DNA of 64,000 bases from Bartonella alsatica (GCF_013388295.1 NZ_CP058235.1:784001-848000); one strand, 5' to 3'. Counted from the first letter of the stretch, positions 50,107 to 59,883 are shown. Notes: generated by a model not told the origin, from the sequence alone. Translations and numbers: made by a program.

Positions 50107-52578
50107 ATGATGGCTGTTGAAAACAGCAAACGCCTCGCATCAGAGACACCAGTAAGCCTGTTCATACCTTATTCACACCATGTTACAGATACAATCATAT
50201 CTACTAAAAATGCAGAGTATTTATCAATCTGGAAGATTGACGGACGTTCGCATCAAAGTGCTTCACAAGAAGATATTTTTCAATGGACAAAAGAGCTGAA
50301 CAACACCTTACGTGGTATTGCATCAGCCAATTTATCTCTGTGGACTCATATCGTACGCCGGCGCGTTTATGAATATCCAGATTCAACATTTGATAACACG
50401 TTTTGCTATCAGCTTGATGAAAAATATCGGCAAAGTTTCACTGGTTATAATCTAATGGTCAATGATCTTTATCTGACCATTGTTTTTCAACCGATAGCTG
50501 ACAAAGTTATGTCATTTTTTTCCCAGCATGAACGAGAAACTCTCGATCAAAAGAAATTACGGCAGGAGTCATGTATCAAATCCCTCAATGATATCAACAA
50601 TACCCTAGGTCAATCATTACAACGTTACGGTGCAGAACTTCTCGGTGTTTATGAAAAAAATGGTCATGTTTATTCTTCTGCACTCGAATTTCTTGGTATG
50701 CTTATCAATGGCGAATACCATCCTATGCCCGTCTGTTATGACCGTTTTGCCGACTATATATCTATCAATCGACCTTTTTTCTCAAAATGGGGTGCTCTTG
50801 GTGAACTGCGGACAATCAATGGGATACGCCGATTTGGAATGCTGGAAATTAAAGAATACGACACGACAACCAAACCAGGTCAATTGAATGCGCTGCTGGA
50901 AAGTGATTTCGAATTTGTGCTAACACAGAGTTTTTCGGTGCTCTCACGGCATGCTGCTAAAGATTATTTGCAGCGACATCAACGTAATCTTATCGATGCT
51001 CGCGATGTAGCAACAAGTCAAATTGAGCAAATTGATGAGGCACTAAACCAGCTTATAAGTGGACATTTTGTCATGGGTGAACACCATTGTACATTGACCA
51101 CTTATGGTGATACAATTCAGCAAGTTCGCGACTATATGGCAAAAGCAAGCGCAATACTTTTAGACGTTGCAGTAATGCCAAAACCTGTAGATTTAGCTAT
51201 AGAGGCTGGCTATTGGGCGCAAATGCCTGCAAATTGGAAATGGCGACCACGTCCAGCACCAATTACATCACTGAATTTTTTGTCGTTCTCATCTTTTCAT
51301 AATTTTATGTCAGGAAAGCCAACTGGAAACCCATGGGGTCCAGCGGTTACAATTCTTAAAACAACAAGTAAAACGCCACTTTATTTCAATTTTCATGCTT
51401 CCAAACTTGAAGAAAATTCAACAGACAAGCGATTACTCGGTAATACTGCACTTATTGGGCAATCTGGTTCCGGTAAAACAGTGTTGCTTGGATTTTTGTT
51501 AGCACAAGCGCAAAAATTTAAACCGACAACCGTTGTTTTTGATAAAGATCGCGGTATGGAAATTGCTATTCGAGCGATGGGGGGGAAATATTTGTCATTT
51601 ACACCTGGTAGGCCGAGTGGTTTCAACCCATTCCAACTTCCCCCTTCACAAGACAACCTGATCTTTCTAAAACAATTTGTCAAAAAATTGGCAGAAGCTG
51701 GTGGTGAAGTTACACACCACGACGAAGAGGAAATTAACAAAGCTGTTACGTCTATTATGAGTAGCAACATTGACAAATCACTGCGTCGCTTATCTCTTCT
51801 AGTGCAGTTTTTACCAAATCCACATTTAAATGATTATAATGCACACCCATCAGTTCACGCTCGCTTGTTAAAATGGTGTGAAGGTGGTGATTATGGATGG
51901 TTATTTGATAATCCCAATGATGCACTTAATCTCTCAACACATCAAATTTACGGTTTTGATATCACAGAATTTTTAGATAACCCAGAGACTCGTACTCCGG
52001 TAATGATGTATTTGCTTTACCGCACAGAAGGAATGATTAGCGGACAGCGGTTTATGTATATCTTTGATGAGTTTTGGAAACCTTTGCAAGACCCATACTT
52101 TGAGGATTTAGCTAAAAACAAACAGAAAACTATCCGTAAACAAAATGGTATTTTTGTTTATGCTACACAAGAACCTAGTGATGCCTTAGAGAGCAATATC
52201 GCTAAAACACTTATTCAGCAATGCGCAACTTACATTTTTCTAGCCAATCCCAAAGCAAATTATAAAGATTATACAGAGGGCTTTAAATTAACAGATGCTG
52301 AATTTGAACTGATTAAAGGACTTGGTGAATTTAGTCGCCAGTTCCTCATCAAGCAGGGAGATCAATCCGCACTTGCAGAGCTAAATCTTGGTAAATTTCA
52401 TGTAACAATTGATGACCAAACCATCGAACGTGACTTTAGTGATGAGCTCTTAGTGTTATCAGGTACCCCTGACAATGCAGAATTGGCCGAAAACATTATC
52501 GCTGAATTAGGTGATGATCCAGCAGTATGGTTACCAGTTTTTCTACAAAATATAAAAACTGACAGGAGGGAAACATGA
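50107..52578 (+). CDS. trwK: TrwK, VirB4-like ATPase
   Basis: 823-residue ATPase powering pilus assembly and transfer. Walker A is IGQSGSGKTVLL at ~450-461, Walker B is MYIFDEFWKPL at ~649-659, then the conserved ATQEPSDAL and CATYIFLANPKANYKDY. The N-terminal ~400 residues form the CagE/TrbE/VirB4 domain. The ATG at 50107 has AAAGGAGATAAGC just upstream. The last four bases overlap the trwJ1 start (ATGA). Normal length for VirB4. Confidence 0.96.
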   Translation: MMAVENSKRLASETPVSLFIPYSHHVTDTIISTKNAEYLSIWKIDGRSHQSASQEDIFQWTKELNNTLRGIASANLSLWTHIVRRRVYEYPDSTFDNTFCYQLDEKYRQSFTGYNLMVNDLYLTIVFQPIADKVMSFFSQHERETLDQKKLRQESCIKSLNDINNTLGQSLQRYGAELLGVYEKNGHVYSSALEFLGMLINGEYHPMPVCYDRFADYISINRPFFSKWGALGELRTINGIRRFGMLEIKEYDTTTKPGQLNALLESDFEFVLTQSFSVLSRHAAKDYLQRHQRNLIDARDVATSQIEQIDEALNQLISGHFVMGEHHCTLTTYGDTIQQVRDYMAKASAILLDVAVMPKPVDLAIEAGYWAQMPANWKWRPRPAPITSLNFLSFSSFHNFMSGKPTGNPWGPAVTILKTTSKTPLYFNFHASKLEENSTDKRLLGNTALIGQSGSGKTVLLGFLLAQAQKFKPTTVVFDKDRGMEIAIRAMGGKYLSFTPGRPSGFNPFQLPPSQDNLIFLKQFVKKLAEAGGEVTHHDEEEINKAVTSIMSSNIDKSLRRLSLLVQFLPNPHLNDYNAHPSVHARLLKWCEGGDYGWLFDNPNDALNLSTHQIYGFDITEFLDNPETRTPVMMYLLYRTEGMISGQRFMYIFDEFWKPLQDPYFEDLAKNKQKTIRKQNGIFVYATQEPSDALESNIAKTLIQQCATYIFLANPKANYKDYTEGFKLTDAEFELIKGLGEFSRQFLIKQGDQSALAELNLGKFHVTIDDQTIERDFSDELLVLSGTPDNAELAENIIAELGDDPAVWLPVFLQNIKTDRRET

Positions 52579-53363
52579 GAAAAGCAATTATTACAATAGT
52601 GGTCATAGCAATTTTAGGGATTCCAAACTCAGCAATGGCCTTCTGGGGATGGGGAGCAGGAGCTGCAGATTTAAGCGCATCAGTTCCATCTTTTAGCGCT
52701 CCTTCTCCACCCCCCGAAAAACTTCAAACACAAGTAAAACCTAAACCACAACCTAAAAAACCTTCTCCGCCAAAATACTACACGGATATTATTAATTTAT
52801 TACAAGAACACCTTGAAATAAAAAATAAGCAGTTTGAGCAAACAGAAAAAATGTATTCCTCTATAACAGGTGCACGAGAAAACAGCGAATCAGAAAATAG
52901 CGATGATCTTTATTTTCAAAACCCACAATCTATCTATAACAAATCTAGGAAATCCACATTACTGAAGGATAAGGATATTGTAAAGGATATTGCAGAAGAA
53001 AAAGCAGTTTTTGATTCTGTCGATAAGGCACGTAATTCTATAAATCAACGCAGTGAATATGCAGCAATTGTCGATAAAGCTGTAAGCTTGCAAACTTTTC
53101 AAGAAACAGAAAATCGTTTTAAACAAATCTCTGAACTCGTAGAACAAATAAATACAACAAACGATCTAAAAAGCATTGCAGAACTACAGACACGCATAAA
53201 AGGCATGTTAGCCATGATCCAAAATGAAGCAACAAAATTACAAATGGTTGCATATTCACGCGATGTAGAACAAGCACTTATCAGTCAGCAAAAACAGAAA
53301 CGAAATATGAAAATTCTTAATAGTAAAAATAAAGAAATGCCTACTATAAGATTCGCACAATAA
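52575..53363 (+). CDS. trwJ1: TrwJ1, VirB5-like minor pilin
   Basis: 262 residues. Signal peptide (AIITIVVIAILGIPNSAMAF), a Pro-rich segment (KPKPQPKKPSPPKYY), then a helical body with SITGARENSESENSDD and YNKSRKSTLLKDKD, and a basic C-terminus. TrwJ is the pilus-tip adhesin-like subunit; in Bartonella its variants are tied to host range. Compared with TrwJ2, residues up to ~85 differ strongly, the middle is nearly identical, residues ~185-210 differ again, and the end is identical, so it is a mosaic. It has a four-residue insertion near VKDIAEE. Confidence 0.92.
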   Translation: MRKAIITIVVIAILGIPNSAMAFWGWGAGAADLSASVPSFSAPSPPPEKLQTQVKPKPQPKKPSPPKYYTDIINLLQEHLEIKNKQFEQTEKMYSSITGARENSESENSDDLYFQNPQSIYNKSRKSTLLKDKDIVKDIAEEKAVFDSVDKARNSINQRSEYAAIVDKAVSLQTFQETENRFKQISELVEQINTTNDLKSIAELQTRIKGMLAMIQNEATKLQMVAYSRDVEQALISQQKQKRNMKILNSKNKEMPTIRFAQ

Positions 53364-53605
53364 CTTTTTCCTATGTCATCGATTTCTTTTACCATCTCTC
53401 TTAGCAAAAAGCCGGCTATGTAATATTGGTAATATTCGATGCCATCCCAAAACTACAAAAAAATATACGAAAGATTCAACCACCCTACAACACTTCCGAT
53501 GAAAAAATGCCTGTGGCAAATTTCATAAAAATACAGATGAAACATACAACACGCATCAATGTCCTAAGATGATGGAAAGGTGAAAATTCGTTAAAGAGGA
53601 ATGTC

Positions 53606-54490
53606 ATGGCCTTCATAATGTTTACAGATCTATTCAATAAAATTGATGAGATAACAAAAACATATGTCACGGATATTTTATCAAAATCGATCATTACAAT
53701 TACACCCTTCGTATCAATCGGTCTCTCTATTGTTTTCATTGCATATGGATGGCTCATCATCCGCGGCGCAATAGATATGCCAATCGCTGAATTCCTGAGC
53801 CGCTGCCTGAAAATAAGCATTATTACTTCAATAGCTTTGACTGCAGGACTTTACCAATCAGATATAGCAAATCTGATAACAGAAATGCCTAATAATTTGT
53901 CAAATGCATTAATAAACAACCCTCTCCCAAATAACGAATTAATCAACTTGATTGATAATGTAGCTGAAAAAGGGTTCGATTGTGCAAGTAAAGCTTTTGA
54001 AGAAGCGGCTTTTTTAAATGCTGGTGGGCTGCTCTATGGTCTCTTTGGCATTCTCATCTTGCTTGCAACAAGCTTCCTAGCCGCAATCGGTGGCGCATTC
54101 ATTTTGATGGCAAAAATCGCACTAGGGCTTCTCGTAGGTCTTGGACCTTTCTTCATTATCGCCTTACTCTGGCAACCAACCTATCGCTTTTTCGAACAAT
54201 GGATAGCTCAAATTTTAAGCTATACAATTTTCATTGTATTTCTAGCCTCCCTATTTAGTCTAATGATGAATATCTTTGCAAATTACGTAAGCGACCTGGC
54301 ATTTGATGGTAAACAAAATGTGGGTTACGCACTTGGCGGCACTCTCATCCTATCTATTATCTCGATTATTCTGTTGCTCAAACTATCACAACTTGCAAAC
54401 ACTTTGGCAAAAGGTGTTACATTTAGACATCTCTGGAGATTAAGTACTCTAGGAAACAATGCTTCCCCTAACAGCCGTACAACTAAATAA
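53606..54490 (+). CDS. trwI1: TrwI1, VirB6-like membrane protein
   Basis: 294 residues with about six membrane helices (for example IITITPFVSIGLSIVFIAYG, LLYGLFGILILLATSFLAAI and ALGLLVGLGPFFIIALLW, the last being the conserved VirB6 centre). It forms part of the inner-membrane channel. The product is identical to TrwI2. A GAGGA site precedes the ATG. The 242-bp spacer after trwJ is unusually long for this compact operon. Confidence 0.93.
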   Translation: MAFIMFTDLFNKIDEITKTYVTDILSKSIITITPFVSIGLSIVFIAYGWLIIRGAIDMPIAEFLSRCLKISIITSIALTAGLYQSDIANLITEMPNNLSNALINNPLPNNELINLIDNVAEKGFDCASKAFEEAAFLNAGGLLYGLFGILILLATSFLAAIGGAFILMAKIALGLLVGLGPFFIIALLWQPTYRFFEQWIAQILSYTIFIVFLASLFSLMMNIFANYVSDLAFDGKQNVGYALGGTLILSIISIILLLKLSQLANTLAKGVTFRHLWRLSTLGNNASPNSRTTK

Positions 54491-54656
54491 AAATATCTCA
54501 GTTACATAGTAGAAAATATCTGCTCTGTAGCTGAACACTTCCATGAATTTAAAAAAAACAATAGCAAACTCTGTATTTTAATTTATAATCAAAATTGAAA
54601 TAGTGATAAAAAAGTGCTAGAGGTATATAATACAGTCGGAAAAGAGGAGTTTTAAA

Positions 54657-54800
54657 ATGAAAACAGTCATTTTTATAATTTTGATCATGAGTCTTTTATC
54701 CGCCTGCGGATTGGCTCCAAAGCTTAAGCAACCAGGTAATTGGAACCGTGTGCCTATTAATAAATCTATCCCTGCCGAAATTCAGCGAGGAGCAATATGA
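54657..54800 (+). CDS. trwH1: TrwH1, VirB7-like lipoprotein
   Basis: 47 residues: short signal (MKTVIFIILIMSLLSACG) with lipobox LSAC and lipidated Cys17, then a small mature part (PKLKQPGNWNRVPINK). VirB7 lipoproteins stabilise the VirB9 outer-membrane pore. A GAGGAG site precedes the ATG. The stop overlaps the ATG of the trwG remnant. It is identical to TrwH2. Confidence 0.92.
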   Translation: MKTVIFIILIMSLLSACGLAPKLKQPGNWNRVPINKSIPAEIQRGAI

Positions 54801-54916
54801 GAAAAAAACAAGCTAAACCAATAAAAGCTGAGAAACTTAATAGTTATTATGAAGAAAGTCGAGGCTTAGAACGTGAACTCATAAGCGAATTTATAAGGTC
54901 AGCAAAAACTCATTGA
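54797..54916 (+). pseudogene. 5' remnant of trwG (VirB8)
   Basis: 39 codons. The first 29 match intact trwG exactly; then after ELISEFIRS the sequence diverges and hits a TGA. It lacks the membrane helix and periplasmic domain, so it is non-functional. It is the right-hand scar of the J-I-H duplication and shows that the repeat unit ended inside trwG. Confidence 0.92.
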
Positions 54917-54933
54917 TCTAATTACTTTTCTTT

Positions 54934-54973
54934 CTGCAATACATAAAAACTAACTGCAATACATAAAAACTAA
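54934..54973 (+). repeat. 20-bp perfect tandem repeat at the duplication junction
   Basis: CTGCAATACATAAAAACTAA occurs twice without a gap (54934-54953 and 54954-54973), just upstream of the trwJ2 ribosome binding site (AAAAGGAA). Its place between the trwG remnant and trwJ2 suggests it arose at or near the duplication breakpoint. Confidence 0.85.
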
Positions 54974-54985
54974 AAGGAACAAAAT

Positions 54986-55771
54986 ATGAGAAAGCTGACG
55001 ATTACAGGGATAATGATTGTTTTGCTTGGAACAACAAATTCAGCTATTGCCTTCTCTTGGTTTGGGGGAATACCAGAAGTGGCAAACACAGTTCCAGCTA
55101 CTACTCAATATATTGATGATTATGTAAAACAGTTATCAGATGTAAGAACTATCGTAACAACACCAACAGTACAAAGTGAACCCAATCCGCCAAAGTATAA
55201 AATACAAATTTTAGACTTAATAAAACAACACCTTGAGATGGAAAAAAAGCAGTTCGAGAAAACGGACAAAATGTATACCTCTATAACAGGCGCACGAGAA
55301 AACAGCGAATCAGAAAATAGTGATAATCTTTATTTTCAAAACCCACAATCTATCTATAACAAATCTAGGAAATCCACATTACTGAAGGATAAGGATATTA
55401 CAGAAGAAAAAATAGTTTTTGATTCTGTCGGTAAGGCACGTGATTCTATAAATCAACGCAGTGAATATGCAGCAATTGTCGATAAAGCTGTAAGCTTGCA
55501 AACTTTTAAAGAAACAGAAAATCGTTTTACCAAAATTAAAGAATTATTACAGAAAATCAGCCAAACAAAAGATTTAAAAAGCATCGCCGAACTGCAAGCA
55601 CGCTTAAAGGGTAAACTGACTATGATCCAAAATGAAGCAACAAAATTACAAATGGTTGCATATTCACGTAAAGCAGAACAAGCACTTATCAGTCAGCAAA
55701 AACAGAAACGAAATATGAAAATTCTTAATAGTAAAAATAAAGAAATGCCTACTATAAGATTCGCACAATAA
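54986..55771 (+). CDS. trwJ2: TrwJ2, VirB5-like minor pilin
   Basis: 261 residues. Signal peptide (TITGIMIVLLGTTNSAIAFS), a variable segment (residues ~25-85, WFGGIPEVANTVPATTQYID) unlike TrwJ1, then the conserved block with TSITGARENSESENSD and a C-terminus identical to TrwJ1. The N-terminal difference next to identical flanks suggests selection for variation in the mature N-terminal region combined with conversion elsewhere. Good ribosome binding site. Second copy of the J-I-H unit. Confidence 0.92.
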   Translation: MRKLTITGIMIVLLGTTNSAIAFSWFGGIPEVANTVPATTQYIDDYVKQLSDVRTIVTTPTVQSEPNPPKYKIQILDLIKQHLEMEKKQFEKTDKMYTSITGARENSESENSDNLYFQNPQSIYNKSRKSTLLKDKDITEEKIVFDSVGKARDSINQRSEYAAIVDKAVSLQTFKETENRFTKIKELLQKISQTKDLKSIAELQARLKGKLTMIQNEATKLQMVAYSRKAEQALISQQKQKRNMKILNSKNKEMPTIRFAQ

Positions 55772-56013
55772 CTTTTTCCTATGTCATCGATTTCTTTTAC
55801 CATCTCTCTTAGCAAAAAGCCGGCTATGTAATATTGGTAATATTCGATGCCATCCCAAAACTACAAAAAAATATACGAAAGATTCAACCACCCTACAACA
55901 CTTCCGATGAAAAAATGCCTGTGGCAAATTTCATAAAAATACAGATGAAACATACAACACGCATCAATGTCCTAAGATGATGGAAAGGTGAAAATTCGTT
56001 AAAGAGGAATGTC

Positions 56014-56898
56014 ATGGCCTTCATAATGTTTACAGATCTATTCAATAAAATTGATGAGATAACAAAAACATATGTCACGGATATTTTATCAAAATCGATC
56101 ATTACAATTACACCCTTCGTATCAATCGGTCTCTCTATTGTTTTCATTGCATATGGATGGCTCATCATCCGCGGCGCAATAGATATGCCAATCGCTGAAT
56201 TCCTGAGCCGCTGCCTGAAAATAAGCATTATTACTTCAATAGCTTTGACTGCAGGACTTTACCAATCAGATATAGCAAATCTGATAACAGAAATGCCTAA
56301 TAATTTGTCAAATGCATTAATAAACAACCCTCTCCCAAATAACGAATTAATCAACTTGATTGATAATGTAGCTGAAAAAGGGTTCGATTGTGCAAGTAAA
56401 GCTTTTGAAGAAGCGGCTTTTTTAAATGCTGGTGGGCTGCTCTATGGTCTCTTTGGCATTCTCATCTTGCTTGCAACAAGCTTCCTAGCCGCAATCGGTG
56501 GCGCATTCATTTTGATGGCAAAAATCGCACTAGGGCTTCTCGTAGGTCTTGGACCTTTCTTCATTATCGCCTTACTCTGGCAACCAACCTATCGCTTTTT
56601 CGAACAATGGATAGCTCAAATTTTAAGCTATACAATTTTCATTGTATTTCTAGCCTCCCTATTTAGTCTAATGATGAATATCTTTGCAAATTACGTAAGC
56701 GACCTGGCATTTGATGGTAAACAAAATGTGGGTTACGCACTTGGCGGCACTCTCATCCTATCTATTATCTCGATTATTCTGTTGCTCAAACTATCACAAC
56801 TTGCAAACACTTTGGCAAAAGGTGTTACATTTAGACATCTCTGGAGATTAAGTACTCTAGGAAACAATGCTTCCCCTAACAGCCGTACAACTAAATAA
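56014..56898 (+). CDS. trwI2: TrwI2, VirB6-like membrane protein
   Basis: 294 residues, identical to TrwI1 at DNA and protein level. Same membrane topology and same 242-bp upstream spacer. Which copy serves the channel cannot be told; both have the same ribosome binding site and may be made together with their own TrwJ partner. Confidence 0.93.
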   Translation: MAFIMFTDLFNKIDEITKTYVTDILSKSIITITPFVSIGLSIVFIAYGWLIIRGAIDMPIAEFLSRCLKISIITSIALTAGLYQSDIANLITEMPNNLSNALINNPLPNNELINLIDNVAEKGFDCASKAFEEAAFLNAGGLLYGLFGILILLATSFLAAIGGAFILMAKIALGLLVGLGPFFIIALLWQPTYRFFEQWIAQILSYTIFIVFLASLFSLMMNIFANYVSDLAFDGKQNVGYALGGTLILSIISIILLLKLSQLANTLAKGVTFRHLWRLSTLGNNASPNSRTTK

Positions 56899-57064
56899 AA
56901 ATATCTCAGTTACATAGTAGAAAATATCTGCTCTGTAGCTGAACACTTCCATGAATTTAAAAAAAACAATAGCAAACTCTGTATTTTAATTTATAATCAA
57001 AATTGAAATAGTGATAAAAAAGTGCTAGAGGTATATAATACAGTCGGAAAAGAGGAGTTTTAAA

Positions 57065-57208
57065 ATGAAAACAGTCATTTTTATAATTTTGATCATGAGT
57101 CTTTTATCCGCCTGCGGATTGGCTCCAAAGCTTAAGCAACCAGGTAATTGGAACCGTGTGCCTATTAATAAATCTATCCCTGCCGAAATTCAGCGAGGAG
57201 CAATATGA
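57065..57208 (+). CDS. trwH2: TrwH2, VirB7-like lipoprotein
   Basis: 47 residues, identical to TrwH1 (lipobox LSAC, Cys17). Its stop overlaps the start of intact trwG, so it is the copy coupled to the functional downstream genes. Confidence 0.92.
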   Translation: MKTVIFIILIMSLLSACGLAPKLKQPGNWNRVPINKSIPAEIQRGAI

Positions 57209-57903
57209 GAAAAAAACAAGCTAAACCAATAAAAGCTGAGAAACTTAATAGTTATTATGAAGAAAGTCGAGGCTTAGAACGTGAACTCATAAACGAATTT
57301 GTAAGGTCGCGTAAGACCGCATGGCGTGTAGCAGGTGTCGTTGGCATTTTTGGATTATTGGGTATGATGTGCGGTATCGTCGGTTTCTCCCAACCAGCTC
57401 CTACACCTTTGCTACTACGCGTTGATAACACAACTGGCGCAGTTGATATAATTTCTGTGATGCGTGAGCATGAAACCAGCTATGGTGAAGTTGTGGACAG
57501 ATATTGGCTCAATCAATATGTTCTTAACCGCGAATCTTATGACTATGACACCATTCAGCTAAACTATGACACTGCAGCGCTTTTAAGCGCACCAGATGTG
57601 CAACAAGAATTTTATAAAATCTATGAGGGTGACGATGCGCGTGATAAAATACTTTCCAACAAAGCACGCATCACAGTTAAAGTACGATCGATCCAGCCAA
57701 ATGGACATGGCCAAGCAACGGTGCGTTTTACAACGCAACAGCATAGCACTAGCGGTACCGTTGGACCAAAACAACATCAAATCGCAACAATTGGCTACAC
57801 CTATGTTGGTGCACCCATGAAATCATCTGATCGATTACTTAACCCTCTTGGTTTTCAAGTGACAAGTTACCGTACTGATCCGGAAATACTGTTAAATAAT
57901 TAA
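57205..57903 (+). CDS. trwG: TrwG, VirB8-like protein
   Basis: 232 residues. Cytoplasmic N-terminus, one membrane helix at ~36-60 (AWRVAGVVGIFGLLGMMCGI), and a periplasmic NTF2-like domain with YGEVVDRYWLNQYVLNRESY and RFTTQQHS, typical of VirB8. It bridges the inner-membrane complex and the core. The start ATG overlaps the trwH2 stop. The 5' end is duplicated as the remnant at 54797. Confidence 0.95.
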   Translation: MRKKQAKPIKAEKLNSYYEESRGLERELINEFVRSRKTAWRVAGVVGIFGLLGMMCGIVGFSQPAPTPLLLRVDNTTGAVDIISVMREHETSYGEVVDRYWLNQYVLNRESYDYDTIQLNYDTAALLSAPDVQQEFYKIYEGDDARDKILSNKARITVKVRSIQPNGHGQATVRFTTQQHSTSGTVGPKQHQIATIGYTYVGAPMKSSDRLLNPLGFQVTSYRTDPEILLNN

Positions 57904-57916
57904 GGAATTGATTATT

Positions 57917-58723
57917 ATGAAAAAATTTGTGTTTGTTTCCCTACTATCCTCATTTTCCTATCTTTATACGGTACCTGTGCAAGCACTCAAAACCCCATCT
58001 AATTCACAATATGATCATCGCATTCGCTATGTCATGTATAATGTAGCTGATGTGGTTCAAATTGAAACTGTCCTCGGCGTAGCAACACATATTATCCTTG
58101 AAGAAGGCGAACAGTATATTACCCACGCCTTTGGGGACTCCGATGCCTATGCTTTTGCACATAAAGGACGGCATATTTTTATTAAACCTAAAGCAGAACT
58201 TGCCAATACGAATCTCATCGTTGTAACCGACAAACGTAGCTATAAATTCCGACTCCAGTTTCGAAATGACCGTGGTGGAGCGACCTATGAATTAGCTTTT
58301 CATTATCCTGATACAAATACCCAAAAGTCGGAAGAAAATAATCAACGCCTTGCTATTGAACAAGGTTTTCACCAAGGTGTAAAAGGTTATAACCTCAACT
58401 ATACCATGAGCGGCAATCAAGATATTGCTCCGATAAATGCTTGGGACAATGGACGTATTACTTATTTCAAGTTTCCCACCAACATGGATATGCCATCAAT
58501 TTACGTGGTAGATGCTGAAGGAAATGAAAGTTTAATACCACGTACTATTGTAGGAAGTTCTAATGATATTATTGCCGTTCATAAGATCAATCCCAAATGG
58601 CTCATACGACTCGGAACACGTGCTTTAGCTGTTTTTAATGAAACCTATGACCCCAATGGTATACCAAACACAACTGGAACAGTGTCTTCGATGGTTCATC
58701 GCATTAATAAAGGAGTAAAGTAA
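57917..58723 (+). CDS. trwF: TrwF, VirB9-like protein
   Basis: 268 residues from the ATG at 57917 (AGGA ten bases upstream); an ATG at 57908 lies too close to it. Signal peptide FVFVSLLSSFSYLYTVPVQA. The VirB9 body shows DHRIRYVMYNVADVVQIETV, AYAFAHKGRHIFIKPKA, and the C-terminal WDNGRITYFKFPTNMDMPSI. It forms the outer-membrane pore ring with TrwH and TrwE. Last codon and stop meet the trwE ATG (overlap of one base). Confidence 0.95.
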   Translation: MKKFVFVSLLSSFSYLYTVPVQALKTPSNSQYDHRIRYVMYNVADVVQIETVLGVATHIILEEGEQYITHAFGDSDAYAFAHKGRHIFIKPKAELANTNLIVVTDKRSYKFRLQFRNDRGGATYELAFHYPDTNTQKSEENNQRLAIEQGFHQGVKGYNLNYTMSGNQDIAPINAWDNGRITYFKFPTNMDMPSIYVVDAEGNESLIPRTIVGSSNDIIAVHKINPKWLIRLGTRALAVFNETYDPNGIPNTTGTVSSMVHRINKGVK

Positions 58724-59883
58724 TGTTTGGCAGTAAGAAAGGAGATGAAAACAAAAGAAACGCAGAGCTAGGTTACTCTGAGAAAAAACATATTGAGGAT
58801 GCATATGGTAGCTCTGAATTAGGTTTGGAGCGTCGTCCAACAATCCCTGGTGCACGAGCATTGTTAATGGTAGGTATCATTGGCATAATAGCGATACCGA
58901 TTGCTCTGTCTTGGAAAGCTTTTAAAATGCGTAATGCCGTAGAAATTGAGGAAGAAAAGCCTCAACAGACGGTACAGCAAATCATACCAAGTTATACTCC
59001 TCGTGTCATCGAAGAACCGAAAGTTGAAGAAGAAGAAGAAAAAATAATACAAATAGAAGATTCGGCACAAGAAATTCCATCAGCTTTAGCTAAACTTCTT
59101 CATACAACAATTCCACCACATTTGATGCAAGATACTGAAGAATTAGTGCGGAAACGTATGTTCAGTTCTGGTCTTAACAACGGTGGAAGCAACCAAGGCT
59201 CTACAGAAAACTCAAAAAACAACGCATCTGATAATAATGAAAATAGTAGTGCATTATTTAATCAGTTACAACCTGTAAAGTTAGAGCAATCACGTGCAGT
59301 TCAACTGCATAACCGAGACCTATTAATTACACAAGGAACACAAATAGATTGCACGTTAGAAACAAAAATTATCACATCACAACCAGGAATGACGACATGT
59401 CATTTAACACGTGACGTTTATTCTACAAGTGGTCGAGTTGTTCTGTTAGATCGTGGTTCTAAAGTCGTTGGTTTTTACCAAAGCGGTATTCAACAAGGAC
59501 AAACACGCATTTTCGTGCAATGGTCGCGTATTGAAACGCCTTCTGGTGTTATTGTCAATCTTAACTCCCCTGGCACTGGTCCTCTTGGAGAAGCTGGTAT
59601 AGGTGGTTGGGTCGATACACATTTTTGGCAACGATTCAGTGGGGCAATCATGGTGAGTGTAATCGGTGATGCAGGAGAATGGATAAAAGGCAAAATGGGA
59701 CGAACAAGTAAGGAAAAAGCACAATCCAAAGATGTAGATAATGCTGAATCGGTAGTGACCAGCATTCTTCAAAACTCCATTAACATTCCACCAACACTTT
59801 ATAAAAACCAAGGTGAGCGAATAAATATTTTTGTTGCTCGTGATCTGGATTTCAGTGATGTCTACAGCCTCGTCACACGTTAA
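58723..59883 (+). CDS. trwE: TrwE, VirB10-like protein
   Basis: 386 residues. Membrane helix at ~45-65 (ALLMVGIIGIIAIPIALSWK), a Glu-rich linker (EEPKVEEEEEKIIQIEDSAQ), an Asn/Ser-rich segment, then the VirB10 beta-barrel: GTQIDCTLETKIITSQPGMT, VVLLDRGSKVVGFYQSG, FVQWSRIETPSGVIVNL, and the C-terminal YKNQGERINIFVARDLDF. It spans both membranes and couples ATP energy to pore opening. Confidence 0.96.
   Translation: MFGSKKGDENKRNAELGYSEKKHIEDAYGSSELGLERRPTIPGARALLMVGIIGIIAIPIALSWKAFKMRNAVEIEEEKPQQTVQQIIPSYTPRVIEEPKVEEEEEKIIQIEDSAQEIPSALAKLLHTTIPPHLMQDTEELVRKRMFSSGLNNGGSNQGSTENSKNNASDNNENSSALFNQLQPVKLEQSRAVQLHNRDLLITQGTQIDCTLETKIITSQPGMTTCHLTRDVYSTSGRVVLLDRGSKVVGFYQSGIQQGQTRIFVQWSRIETPSGVIVNLNSPGTGPLGEAGIGGWVDTHFWQRFSGAIMVSVIGDAGEWIKGKMGRTSKEKAQSKDVDNAESVVTSILQNSINIPPTLYKNQGERINIFVARDLDFSDVYSLVTR

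Larger units (their letters stand above)
53267..54884 (+). repeat. Large direct repeat, copy 1 (3' trwJ1 to 5' trwG remnant)
   Basis: 1,618 bp that read the same as 55675-57292 at a constant offset of 2,408 bases. It spans the last ~30 codons of trwJ, the 242-bp J-I spacer, all of trwI, trwH, the spacers and ~29 codons of trwG. I found no difference on reading, including the non-coding spacers. Confidence 0.9.
55675..57292 (+). repeat. Large direct repeat, copy 2 (3' trwJ2 to 5' trwG)
   Basis: Second copy of the 1,618-bp repeat described at 53267-54884, in the same orientation. It ends inside the intact trwG at base 57292, where ATAAACGAATTT differs from ATAAGCGAATTT in copy 1. Confidence 0.9.

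Noticed and set aside
53485..53820. Identical 111-codon minus-strand frames over trwI1 and trwI2 (also 55893-56228)
   Set aside because: Antisense shadows of the trwI 5' region; their identity only reflects the duplication.
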